Shown here: piece by piece, positions 54,063 through 62,066 of the stretch
Layout: every line of letters begins with the position of its first letter
Numbering within the stretch: position 1 is the stretch's first letter
Assembly: GCA_018242215.1 (NCBI GenBank)
Contig: JAFECG010000019.1
Location: forward strand, 248,001-312,000
Length of the DNA stretch: 64,000 nucleotides
Direction of reading: 5' to 3'
Source of the DNA: Pseudomonadota bacterium
Lineage (GTDB): Bacteria; Pseudomonadota; Alphaproteobacteria; Rhizobiales; Hyphomicrobiaceae
Position numbers and translations under genes: made by a program
The notes under the pieces: model-generated
The model's input: only the letters and a program-made list of their open reading frames with translations
Database searches by the model: none
Told to the model about the DNA's origin: nothing

Positions 54063-55343
54063 TCATGCGCGACGAGTGAGCCGCCCTCTGCGCTGAGACT
54101 TCCGGCGGGCGGCCTCGGCAACGGCGCCATAGAGAGCCCTATGGTCCGGTTTGGAGACCTCGACGGCAATCGGCTCCACGTCTTCCTTCTGACGACGCAC
54201 ATCATCGCGACTTGAAAAAAGAATGACCCGATTTCGTCCCGCCCGCTTCGCGACATAGAGAGCGGCATCGGCCTGGACCATCAGCTCGTTCAAGTTCGCG
54301 CAGGTCCCGAGCTTCGAAATCCCGACGCTGACAGAACTGCTGAAGAGTCTTTCGTCTGAAAGAAAGCGTCGTTCCGCAAACTTCTTTCGTATTCGCTCTG
54401 CGACGACGAGCGCGGTTTTCAATGGCGCATCAGGGAGCAGGACGGCGAACTCCTCTCCACCCAGACGGGCAACGGGATCGCCCTCGCGAACAGCTTCATT
54501 CAGAATATTGGCAAATGACTGGAGCACGAAGTCGCCAAGCGGGTGACCGTGAATGTCATTGATCCGTTTAAAATGGTCGATATCGAAGACAAGGGCGATC
54601 ACCGAAGAGACACGCATGTCCATCGCCCGATCGAAGAATGCGCGCCGATTGAACAATCCCGTGAGCGGGTCTGTCTCGGCGTCTCGTTTGTGGCGTCGTG
54701 TGAGGCGGACCTGATTGAGGCCCAGCGACAGGGCGCCTATCGCTGCGGTGCCCCCTAGGCATACGATGAGATTGACGTTCTCGGCCCAGTTGTCAGGTGC
54801 ATGGCCCATGGTCCAGGTCTGCTCGACAAAGAGGACCGCCGCGCAAAGTCCGAACGAAACTCCGGCCACGACATAAAGCGTTGCCAAGGTTGAGATGAGA
54901 AGCGGCGATTCAGCCCGCCAGCGCCAATACTCCCATCCGGTTGCGAACAGTATCGCCATCACCGTAAGATTGAAAATAATGTAACTGATGCCGTCAAACC
55001 CCAGCAGCATGGGCAGTGCGGTCATGGTGCAGGTGACTACGGCGACGATGCTCATGCGCTTCAGCGGAAGCACGCCCGTCCTGAACTGATGAGCCCCGCC
55101 CAGGAAAAAAACAAAACCGGCCAGCAATGCGGAGAAGGACGTGATCCCTGCCGCAGGCGAGAAACGGCCGACAAAGTCGCTATATGCCAGGGTGCTGGCG
55201 ACGAGGAATGCGGCACCGATCGCCCAGGTTCTCAGCACGCGATCGGCGCGAGAGACGAACCAGCTGACGAAAAACGTGAGTGTCAGGCCGGCGCAGCAGA
55301 AGCTGAGGGCGATAAGCAGCGAGTTGTAGTCCAGGAGAATCAT
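54063..55343 (-). CDS. Membrane diguanylate cyclase (GGDEF)
   Basis: A 426-residue protein. Six transmembrane helices occupy residues 1-215 (starting LLIALSFCCAGLTLTFFVSW). The GGDEF domain begins at DAETDPLTGLFNRRAFFDRA; the active loop is ARLGGEEFAVLLPDA. The inhibitory I-site RxxD is present as REGD five residues before GGEEF, so product feedback is expected. It makes cyclic-di-GMP from two GTP. The membrane part resembles the unnamed sensor regions of rhizobial cyclases and gives no clue to the signal. No EAL domain is fused. Confidence 0.92.
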   Translation of the reverse strand: MILLDYNSLLIALSFCCAGLTLTFFVSWFVSRADRVLRTWAIGAAFLVASTLAYSDFVGRFSPAAGITSFSALLAGFVFFLGGAHQFRTGVLPLKRMSIVAVVTCTMTALPMLLGFDGISYIIFNLTVMAILFATGWEYWRWRAESPLLISTLATLYVVAGVSFGLCAAVLFVEQTWTMGHAPDNWAENVNLIVCLGGTAAIGALSLGLNQVRLTRRHKRDAETDPLTGLFNRRAFFDRAMDMRVSSVIALVFDIDHFKRINDIHGHPLGDFVLQSFANILNEAVREGDPVARLGGEEFAVLLPDAPLKTALVVAERIRKKFAERRFLSDERLFSSSVSVGISKLGTCANLNELMVQADAALYVAKRAGRNRVILFSSRDDVRRQKEDVEPIAVEVSKPDHRALYGAVAEAARRKSQRRGRLTRRA

Positions 55344-55433
55344 TCCGAGACATTAGCGGCAAAACCTTTGCCGAACATGACTCGGACCATCTACCTTCGG
55401 GCGATATGCAACACGTTGGTGAGACGTGCGCAA

Positions 55434-56312
55434 TCAAAGTGGATCGCGCTTCAATGCCTGACACAGGCAATGCGGGCCACCGCCGCCGAGCGTGAACATC
55501 GAGAGATCGGGATCGTAGACATCGATGCCATACGCGCGCATGCGGGCGTTGAGGTCCTTGTTTGCAGCGGTCGAAAGCACGCGGTCGTTACCCAGTGCGA
55601 CAATGTTCGTCCCGAGCTGCATGGCATCGTGGTAGGACACGGGAAGGATTTCATAGCCTTTCGATTTCAGAAGATCGAGGAACCAGGACTGGTGCGCATC
55701 CTGCGCCACCGCGACGAGCTTTTTGTTGATGAAGCCGACGGACACATCGAGATGCACGAAATGCGGGGGGAAGGGCACCGCATAGGCCTCCCATCCTTCC
55801 GCGCGAAACCATGCGCACATCTGTTCCGCTCCATCTTTCTCTGAGCGTTCGCCGCCGTAGCCACACAGAACGAATCCGGGCTCGACGACCATGAAGTCTC
55901 CCCCTTCGAAATGGCCTGCCGTGATCATGTTCCAGATCGGGATGCCCGCTTCCTGGTAGAATTTGAACGTCAGTGCATAATCGCCGCGACGATAGCGTGT
56001 CTGGAGCATGGTGATGACGGCGCCGAATGGTGTCATGACGCTCGAATCGCGCGCAAACACTCCGTACTTGAGTTCCGGACGGGCATCGAGCCAATGACAA
56101 GTGACGCCCGCGTGCGCATAGATATCGACCATCTCACGGTGCTGCTTCATGGCGATCTGCGCGTCGAATTTCAGACCGAGCGCGAGCGTTTGCCGCGATA
56201 CGGCTCCGACGGGGCGCCATTCAAAATCATCCGGCCTTCCGAGAAGAACATGGCGCAGGACTCCGGTTTCGGAGTCCAAGCCCCATGGGACCGTGACCGC
56301 CGCCGTGCTCAT
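55434..56312 (-). CDS. Amidinotransferase/arginine-deiminase-fold hydrolase (guanidino-modifying enzyme)
   Basis: A 292-residue protein of the guanidine-group-modifying superfamily (DDAH, arginine deiminase, amidinotransferase). Likely catalytic features are FARDSSVM (Arg88-Asp89), HFEGGDFMVV (Glu136-Gly-Gly-Asp139), FVHLDVSVG (His187, Asp189) and the C-terminal GGGGPHCLCQALKRDP with the nucleophile most likely Cys282. It would hydrolyse or transfer a guanidino carbon through a covalent amidino-Cys intermediate. Its ATG overlaps the stop of the DUF1989 gene by 4 bp, so it is the last gene of the creatininase operon. The substrate (creatine-like, by context) is inference. Confidence 0.85.
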   Translation of the reverse strand: MSTAAVTVPWGLDSETGVLRHVLLGRPDDFEWRPVGAVSRQTLALGLKFDAQIAMKQHREMVDIYAHAGVTCHWLDARPELKYGVFARDSSVMTPFGAVITMLQTRYRRGDYALTFKFYQEAGIPIWNMITAGHFEGGDFMVVEPGFVLCGYGGERSEKDGAEQMCAWFRAEGWEAYAVPFPPHFVHLDVSVGFINKKLVAVAQDAHQSWFLDLLKSKGYEILPVSYHDAMQLGTNIVALGNDRVLSTAANKDLNARMRAYGIDVYDPDLSMFTLGGGGPHCLCQALKRDPL

Positions 56313-56902
56313 GCCAAGACCTCGTAATGGGCATCCGTCGGCGCGCCTTTATTGATGCAGATGATGTCCTGCGGGCAGGCGGACATCGCGATGACGCAAT
56401 CCATCTCGGCTTTCAGGACGACGTAATCGCCGGGTTTGGAGACCGGCTCGTCCCAGCCAATGCTGCCGTCCACTTTGACCGGAATGTTCATCCAGAGATT
56501 GAGGGGCGAGGGAATTTCCGGAGGCGCCAGACCGAGACTGGCGAGGCCCGCGCGCAGATTGTCCGCGCAGTTGTCATGGTATTCGCTGACGCCGAGACCC
56601 TGATATCGATAAATATCGCAAGCGGCGATGAAGGTGTCATGGATACCGGGCGAAGTGTCTTCCACAAGAGTCAGGATCGGACGCCGCTTATTGGTCACGA
56701 GCTTGTCGCCGGGTATCGGCCGGATCCGGTCGATCGCGGCGCGCATATGTTCCATCGACAGGAATTCGGAGAGATCGTGGGCGTTGAACGCCCAAGTATC
56801 GACCACCTGATGACCATGTGTGTTGATGATCTTGATCGATTGTCCGGTCTTGAGGGCGGCCGCGCGGCCCTGACGTGCCGGAACCAAGTGTACCTCGCTC
56901 AT
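56309..56902 (-). CDS. DUF1989 (urea-carboxylase-associated) family protein
   Basis: A 197-residue DUF1989 protein. Family features: KTGQSIKIINTHGHQVVDTW, AFNAHDLSEFLSMEHMRAAI, the cysteine-containing SEYHDNCADNLRAGL, NLWMNIPVKVDGSIGWDEP and the C-terminal ALSACP-like IAMSACPQDIICINKG. Paralogues beside urea or guanidine carboxylase form the heterodimeric carboxyguanidine deiminase CgdAB, so a metal-dependent deiminase role is plausible; others are called urea-carboxylase-associated. Here no urea or guanidine carboxylase is near, and a single subunit gene is present. It overlaps both neighbours by 4 bp. Confidence 0.88.
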   Translation of the reverse strand: MSEVHLVPARQGRAAALKTGQSIKIINTHGHQVVDTWAFNAHDLSEFLSMEHMRAAIDRIRPIPGDKLVTNKRRPILTLVEDTSPGIHDTFIAACDIYRYQGLGVSEYHDNCADNLRAGLASLGLAPPEIPSPLNLWMNIPVKVDGSIGWDEPVSKPGDYVVLKAEMDCVIAMSACPQDIICINKGAPTDAHYEVLA

Positions 56903-57687
56903 GACCGCTCCTTCACGTTTGGAAATTCCTTGCGGATCGCTCCGGTGACGCCGGTGGCATAATCGTCGGCAAGCAGCTTGCCTTTCTCAGCCGAGCAACC
57001 TTGAGCGGGAGAGAGCACGCCCGAACACGGAACCCAGCCGGTGCGGGTTGGATAAATGTCGTAGGGCGGGAAGCTTGCTGGCCCATCGTCCGGGAGTGCC
57101 GACATATCGACGAGATGCGGATGGTGATGGAGCATCAGTGATGTTTCCATGACCGCTGCATGCTCGAGATCGAAGCCGGGAAAGCCGCCGGGGAAGATTT
57201 TCTCCAGCGTCTCGCGTTTGGTGAAATCCCAATATTCGAGACGCATGACTTGGAAATCTTGGATGCCCCTGTAGGCGAGTTCGCGCATTGCGAGGTCGAC
57301 GCCCTCGATCGTGAACATCATGTTCTCGTAATGGCCGTTGATGAGCACGAGCTTGCGGGCGCCGTGGCGTGCGAACTCCTTGATGACGTCCCGCAAGACA
57401 TGCGCGAGCGTATCGGCGTCGAGGCTGGTTGTGCCGCAGAAGTGATTGCCGCCCCCCATCTTCGGCTGTGATTTGTAGCCGAACGACAGGACGGGAGCGA
57501 CGATCGCATCGAGCTTTTTCGCGACGTCGGCAGCGACGGCCGTCGCGAGCATCGCATCCGTACCCATGGGCAGATGCGGACCATGCTGTTCCGTGGCGCC
57601 GGTCGGAAGGAGGATGAGCGCGCCGCCTTCTATGCGCTTCTGGTAGGACGTCCAGCTCATTTCGTTCATGAAAATACGGTTGATCAT
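56899..57687 (-). CDS. Creatininase family protein, close to creatinine amidohydrolase
   Basis: A 262-residue metal-dependent amidohydrolase. Compared from memory with Pseudomonas putida creatininase, all five metal ligands are kept one position earlier: Glu33 and His35 in GATEQHGPHLPMGTD, Asp44, His119 and Glu121 in LINGHYENMMF. Long stretches such as YKSQPKMGGGNHFCGTTSLD and RHGARKLVLINGHYEN are near-identical to it. The active-site Trp154 is kept (Trp153) but Trp174 is Phe172. The enzyme interconverts creatinine and creatine; a related cyclic amide is possible. It lies 12 bp behind an SDR gene and overlaps the DUF1989 gene. Confidence 0.9.
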   Translation of the reverse strand: MINRIFMNEMSWTSYQKRIEGGALILLPTGATEQHGPHLPMGTDAMLATAVAADVAKKLDAIVAPVLSFGYKSQPKMGGGNHFCGTTSLDADTLAHVLRDVIKEFARHGARKLVLINGHYENMMFTIEGVDLAMRELAYRGIQDFQVMRLEYWDFTKRETLEKIFPGGFPGFDLEHAAVMETSLMLHHHPHLVDMSALPDDGPASFPPYDIYPTRTGWVPCSGVLSPAQGCSAEKGKLLADDYATGVTGAIRKEFPNVKERS

Positions 57688-57699
57688 GATGTCCTTTCC

Positions 57700-58413
57700 T
57701 CAAACCATGGCCGCGCCGCCGTTGACGCCGAGGACCTGACCGGTGATGAAATTCGATCCGGGTCCGGCGAGAAAGAGCACGGCTTCGGCAATCTCTTTCG
57801 GCTGGCCGATACGGCCGAGGGGATTGGAGGATTCAAGGCGCTTCCAATCCGGCGGCATGTTTTCATAATCGAGCATCGGCGTATCGGTCGGACCAGGCGC
57901 AACAGCGTTGACGAGAATGTCGGGTCCAAACTCCTTCGCCCAGCAGCGCACCATCGCGCTGACGCCTGCCTTCGAGGCGCAATAAGCCGCGTGATGTTCA
58001 CGTCCAAGCTGGGCAAGTTCGGAGCTGAAAAGGATGATCTTTCCGCCCTTACCTCGGCTCTTCATTACGCGGATGGTTTCGCGTGCCATAAGGAACGTTC
58101 CGATGAGATTGACGTCCAGAACCTTGCGGGCTTCCGCAACGGAAGTCTCAAGGAGCGGGCCATAAAGAAAGACCGCAGCGGTGTTGACCATCACGTCGAT
58201 GCCGCCGAGTGCGTTGTCGGCGGACGCCACGGCTTCTGCGACCTGGATTTCATCGGTGACATCGACGCGGAATGACAAAGAGGACGAGATCGGCGCAAAA
58301 TCCAACCGCGCGACGCTCGCGCCCCTCTTCTCGAACAGGTCTGCAGTCGCGAGACCGATGCCGCTCGCCGCGCCGGAGATGACGACCTTAAGATCTCTAA
58401 AGTCCTTGCTCAT
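57700..58413 (-). CDS. Short-chain dehydrogenase/reductase A
   Basis: A 237-residue classical SDR. NAD(P)-binding GAASGIGLATADLF is at the N-terminus; Asp at the end of beta2 (VARLDF) suggests NAD preference. The catalytic triad is Ser in ILFSSELAQL, and Tyr/Lys in AAYCASKAGVSAM. The C-terminus AVLFLAGPGSNFITGQVLGV is standard. ATG 58413 overlaps the stop of the preceding SDR by 4 bp; the open frame extends upstream only as antisense-like sequence in the other SDR gene. The substrate is unknown; by context an alcohol or amino-alcohol in the guanidino pathway. Confidence 0.9.
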   Translation of the reverse strand: MSKDFRDLKVVISGAASGIGLATADLFEKRGASVARLDFAPISSSLSFRVDVTDEIQVAEAVASADNALGGIDVMVNTAAVFLYGPLLETSVAEARKVLDVNLIGTFLMARETIRVMKSRGKGGKIILFSSELAQLGREHHAAYCASKAGVSAMVRCWAKEFGPDILVNAVAPGPTDTPMLDYENMPPDWKRLESSNPLGRIGQPKEIAEAVLFLAGPGSNFITGQVLGVNGGAAMV

Positions 58414-59183
58414 CCGAGAAATTCTCCGCGATCGACGCCGATGGCTTGGCCGGTGATATTCACCGCGAGATCGCTCGCGAGAAAAAGATAGAGGCTCGCC
58501 ACGTCCTTGGGCTCCATCAGGCCCGGAAGAGCCTGCGCCGCGACCACATCGGCGAAAATATCGGCTTCCGTTCGTTTTGATCGTTCGGCCATGACATTCG
58601 CGGAGCGCACGGATGCAACCGTGCGGACCCACCCCGGGCAGACCGCGTTCACTGTGATCCCGCGCGGTCCAAGCTCACGAGCGAAGGTGCGGGTGAGGCC
58701 GACAACGGCGTGCTTCGAAGCGATATAGGCTGCGAATTCGCCGACCGCGCTTTTGGCCCACACCGAAGCCGTGTTGATGATGCGGGCGCCTGGCTTCAGA
58801 AGCGGCAGTGCGGCTCGCGTGACATTCCAGGTGCCGCGGACATTGATATCCATGATGCGGCCGAACGTGGCGTCGACCTCATCGCGCGGGTCGGTCAGAG
58901 GGGTGATCAGCTCAAGACCGGCATTGTTCACGAGGACGTCGAGGTTGGTGATCTCCGTGAATGCCTTCGCGACGGCAGTTTTGTCGGTGATATCCGCTAC
59001 GAAGGCGCGGACGGTGCGGCCGGAATCTTCTGATAGTCGTGCCGCAGCGTCATGAATGCTCTCGTCTTCGGCGAGGATCGCGAGGTTGGCGCCGGATGCG
59101 GCGAAGCCTTCCGCGATACCATAGCCGATGCCGCGGCTGGCGCCAGTGACGAGGACGCTTCTGTTTTTGAGATCGATCGACAT
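58410..59183 (-). CDS. Short-chain dehydrogenase/reductase B
   Basis: A 257-residue classical SDR. TGASRGIGYGIAEGF binds the cofactor, NAGLELITPL is the NNAG-type motif, and the triad is Ser in IINTASVWAKSA and Tyr/Lys in AAYIASKHAVVGL. The C-terminal AVNITGQAIGVDRGEFLG ends in a longer tail. It is 21 bp behind the ABC ATPase gene and overlaps the next SDR by 4 bp. Two different SDRs in tandem suggest two successive oxidations or reductions in the pathway, which is inference. Confidence 0.9.
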   Translation of the reverse strand: MSIDLKNRSVLVTGASRGIGYGIAEGFAASGANLAILAEDESIHDAAARLSEDSGRTVRAFVADITDKTAVAKAFTEITNLDVLVNNAGLELITPLTDPRDEVDATFGRIMDINVRGTWNVTRAALPLLKPGARIINTASVWAKSAVGEFAAYIASKHAVVGLTRTFARELGPRGITVNAVCPGWVRTVASVRSANVMAERSKRTEADIFADVVAAQALPGLMEPKDVASLYLFLASDLAVNITGQAIGVDRGEFLG

Positions 59184-59204
59184 GTTTTCCTGGCGCTTCG
59201 CGCT

Positions 59205-59984
59205 CTAGTTTTCGTGGCCCGCGGCGATGCGGACGAATTTCAGGATTTCGGTTCGGAGCTTGAAGAAACGTTCGCTGTCACGCAGTTCAAGCGTGCGATC
59301 GGGTCCGAGCGTGGCGGCGATATCGATTTCTTCCAGCATTCGTGCGGGGCGCTTCGAGAAGATAATGATACGATCTGCAAGAAAGACGGCTTCGTCGACG
59401 TCGTGAGTAACGAAGATGACGGTCTTGGCGTCCTGGCGTTGGATGCGGCGCAGCTCCAGCTGAAGATCTTCGCGCCTCTGTGCATCGAGGGCGCCGAAGG
59501 GTTCGTCCATCAGCAGAACGTCGGAGCCCGCCGCAAGCGTCCGTGCGATGGCAATGCGCTGGCGCATGCCGCCCGAAACCTTGTTCGGATAGGCATCGGC
59601 AAAATCGGCCAAGCCAACGAGTTCGAGATAATGGGCAAGACGCCTTTGTTTTCGTTCGGGCGTCATGTCGAGGCGGTATTTCATGCCATAGGCGACGTTT
59701 TGGGCGACGGTCAGCCACGGGAACGACGAATAGGATTGAAAGACCATCCCGCGATCGCGATCGGGCCCGTCGATCGGCTGCCCGTCGAGACGAATTTCTC
59801 CAGCGGTCGGCGTTTCGAGGCCGCCCACCATGCGCATCAGCGTGGTCTTTCCGGAACCCGAGGGGCCGAGGAACACCACGAACTCGTTGCGCTTTATGGC
59901 AAGGTCGAATGTCGGCGCGACGACTTCAAGATCGCCGAAATATTTCGCGACGCCATCGAACACGAGATAGGGAGCGGGTGCCAC
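59205..59984 (-). CDS. NitT/TauT-type ABC transporter ATP-binding protein
   Basis: A 259-residue ATPase. Walker A is GPSGSGKTTLM (40-50), the Q-loop is MVFQSYSSFPW, the signature VSGGMRQRIAIARTL, Walker B VLLMDEPFGALDAQRRED and the H-loop FVTHDVDEAVFLADRI. Similarity is to the nitrate/sulfonate/taurine importers (SsuB/TauB). It sits 10 bp behind the permease gene. It powers import of the operon's substrate. Confidence 0.93.
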   Translation of the reverse strand: MAPAPYLVFDGVAKYFGDLEVVAPTFDLAIKRNEFVVFLGPSGSGKTTLMRMVGGLETPTAGEIRLDGQPIDGPDRDRGMVFQSYSSFPWLTVAQNVAYGMKYRLDMTPERKQRRLAHYLELVGLADFADAYPNKVSGGMRQRIAIARTLAAGSDVLLMDEPFGALDAQRREDLQLELRRIQRQDAKTVIFVTHDVDEAVFLADRIIIFSKRPARMLEEIDIAATLGPDRTLELRDSERFFKLRTEILKFVRIAAGHEN

Positions 59985-59994
59985 GTCGCGCCTC

Positions 59995-60873
59995 TCAGAG
60001 ATAACGAAACAAGCGCTTGTGGACGAGCCGCAAGATCTGATCGGTCAGAAGACCGATCAGGCCGATGGTCACGACGCCCGCCATGACTTCGGAGGTATTC
60101 ATGTAGCGACGCGCCGCCCAGATAACGAAACCGAGACCATTATCGGCGGCGACGATCTCGGCGATGATCAGATATGTCCAGCACCACCCAAGCGTGATGC
60201 GCAGGTTGTCGAAGAGGCTCGGGAGCATGGCGCGAAAGGCAACATCGGTCAGCATCTGCCTGGGGCGAGCGCCGACGGTGTAGGCAATCTCAACATATTC
60301 CTGCGGTACGCGGCGCATGTCATCGGCGACGAGAAGCACGAGCTGGAAGAACGTCCCAAGCCAAAGGAGGAAGATTTTCGTCGTTTCGCCGACGCCGAAC
60401 CAGATGATGCTCAATGGTACGAGCGCCGGTACGGGAAGATAGCGGATGAAGTCGACGATCGGTTCGAGGGCTGCGCCGACACCGCGGAAGCTCGACATCG
60501 CGATGCCGATCGGAACCGCCATGACGACGGAAATCGCGAAAGCGACCCAGACCCTGAGGGTGGAGATGCCGGCATTCAAAAGCAGATGCTTCTGGGTGAT
60601 CATGGTCCACAGCGTCTCGATCGTGACGCTGGGAGGCGGCAGAAAGAGCGAATTGATCCAACCGAGCCGTGTCGAGATCTCCCACGTCGCGATGACGATC
60701 AGGCTTGCGCAAACAGACGTCAGGATTTGTGCGTGCTTCGAGAGGTTTCCGCGGAAGGTGAAAAACTGATTGCGCATGTGTTTTCGGGCGGCGGGCGCTC
60801 GTGGCGGGGGCACCTGCTCCACGATGTCTGAGGTCCGTCCGCTCACCGTCGTTGCTGTCGCTTTGCTCATCAT
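59995..60873 (-). CDS. NitT/TauT-type ABC transporter permease
   Basis: A 292-residue inner-membrane subunit with about six helices. The first is LTSVCASLIVIATWEI, and the EAA-like coupling loop is VEIAYTVGARPRQMLTDVAF with the typical EIAxxxGA pattern. The C-terminus ends GLIGLLTDQILRLVHKRLFR, as in SsuC/TauC. It has an extended cytoplasmic N-terminus of about 45 residues. It follows the binding-protein gene by 28 bp. Confidence 0.92.
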   Translation of the reverse strand: MMSKATATTVSGRTSDIVEQVPPPRAPAARKHMRNQFFTFRGNLSKHAQILTSVCASLIVIATWEISTRLGWINSLFLPPPSVTIETLWTMITQKHLLLNAGISTLRVWVAFAISVVMAVPIGIAMSSFRGVGAALEPIVDFIRYLPVPALVPLSIIWFGVGETTKIFLLWLGTFFQLVLLVADDMRRVPQEYVEIAYTVGARPRQMLTDVAFRAMLPSLFDNLRITLGWCWTYLIIAEIVAADNGLGFVIWAARRYMNTSEVMAGVVTIGLIGLLTDQILRLVHKRLFRYL

Positions 60874-60901
60874 GCGATCGCCGGCCCGACTCCTTCGCCT
60901 C

Positions 60902-61930
60902 CTATTTCAGGTCGGCTTCGGTGATGCCGGAGACAACCGAATTGTCGATTTGGTCTGCCGACTTGAGTTTATGGTCAGCGGCGCCATTTTCGAGGTTCAA
61001 CTGCATGACTTCGTCGAAGACCTTGTAGAGGGAGCCCGGTGCGCCGGGTTTTCCGAAGTATCCGGCGGTCTGCTTGTAATCGGTGTAGTCGAGGCTTCCG
61101 TCGATCGATGCTGCGAATTCGGCTGGCGTGAGGTTGAAGTGGGGGGCTGCAAGCTTGACGAAATCCTGCTTGTTGCTTTTGAAGTAGTCGATCGCCTTGA
61201 AGATGCCGATCATGAATTTCTTGTACTTCTCCGGGTTCGCTTTGAGATCGTCCTGGCGGACGATGATCACGTCCACGATGATGCCCGGGTATTGCGCCGA
61301 CGAGATGAGAACGTGCGGATTGCGTTGCTTGATCTTGTCGAGCGCCTGCGAGAGGTTTGGCTGATAGGATACGACGGCCGAGATCGACGGGTCGGCAAAG
61401 ACGGCAACGGTGTCGGCGGTTGCGATCTGCTTCACGTCGAGATCGGCGAGCGTCATGCCCTTCTTCTTCAATTCCATCTGAAGAAGCAGGCGGCCCGGGA
61501 TGTTCGGTTCGGACGCGACCGTCTTCCCTTTCAACTGCTCGACGGACGTGATGTCACCCGGGGCAATGACGCCATCGCCGCCGAGCGATTCGTCTATGGT
61601 GCCGATGATGACGCCCGGTGTTTTGTCGTCGCGCGGTTTGCCCTGATATTCGCCAACGGTGCGCATATCCATTTCGATGTCCTTGCGGTCCATCGCGGCC
61701 ATGACGTTCGCCCGCTCATCCTCGAATTTGATGTCGACATCGATGCCGAGTTTTTTGAAGTAGCCGAGGTCCTGCGCAACGAAGACGGGGGCATAGCCGC
61801 TCCAGGTCGGGCAGAGGATACGAATTTTCTCATCCGCACGCGCCGGGGCCGCTGGAAGCGAAACGCCGGCCCATAATGTCAAGGCCAACCCAACAACGGC
61901 GAGCCGCCGAAATCCGATTCCCGTGTGCAT
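60902..61930 (-). CDS. NitT/TauT-type ABC transporter substrate-binding protein
   Basis: A 342-residue periplasmic binding protein. Signal peptide (RLAVVGLALTLWAGVSLP, cleavage after ARA-DE), then an SsuA/THI5-like domain: KIRILCPTWSGYAPVFVAQD, LGYFKKLGIDVDIKFEDERA, GKTVASEPNIPGRLLLQMEL and FVKLAAPHFNLTPAEFAASI. It would capture the operon's substrate. The fold binds small aliphatic sulfonates, nitrate, or pyrimidines in other members, so the ligand cannot be read. ATG 61930 follows GAGGGG by 8 bases. It is divergent from the LysR gene. Confidence 0.9.
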   Translation of the reverse strand: MHTGIGFRRLAVVGLALTLWAGVSLPAAPARADEKIRILCPTWSGYAPVFVAQDLGYFKKLGIDVDIKFEDERANVMAAMDRKDIEMDMRTVGEYQGKPRDDKTPGVIIGTIDESLGGDGVIAPGDITSVEQLKGKTVASEPNIPGRLLLQMELKKKGMTLADLDVKQIATADTVAVFADPSISAVVSYQPNLSQALDKIKQRNPHVLISSAQYPGIIVDVIIVRQDDLKANPEKYKKFMIGIFKAIDYFKSNKQDFVKLAAPHFNLTPAEFAASIDGSLDYTDYKQTAGYFGKPGAPGSLYKVFDEVMQLNLENGAADHKLKSADQIDNSVVSGITEADLK

Positions 61931-61987
61931 GGTCGCAACCCCTCGCTGACAACACCAATCGTTGGCAAAGAGTTGGGCAAAATAACA

Positions 61988-62031
61988 TCGATGAAAATAT
62001 TGATTATTGGAAGGATACATTGAAAAGTATC
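61988..62031. promoter_or_regulatory. Operator-like dyads between LysR and the ABC operon
   Basis: ATCGAT (61988-61993) and ATTGAT (61999-62004) form one imperfect dyad, and GATAC-N8-GTATC (62014-62031) a perfect one. LysR-type regulators bind such interrupted dyads between divergent genes, so these are candidate sites for control of the creatininase operon. Confidence 0.45.
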
Positions 62032-62066
62032 TATGTGACGATCGGCTGTTTGTGCGGGAGTTTCCA

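Noticed and set aside
59052-61876. Plus-strand frames across the ABC transporter genes
   Set aside because: Antisense to clear ATPase, permease and binding-protein genes.
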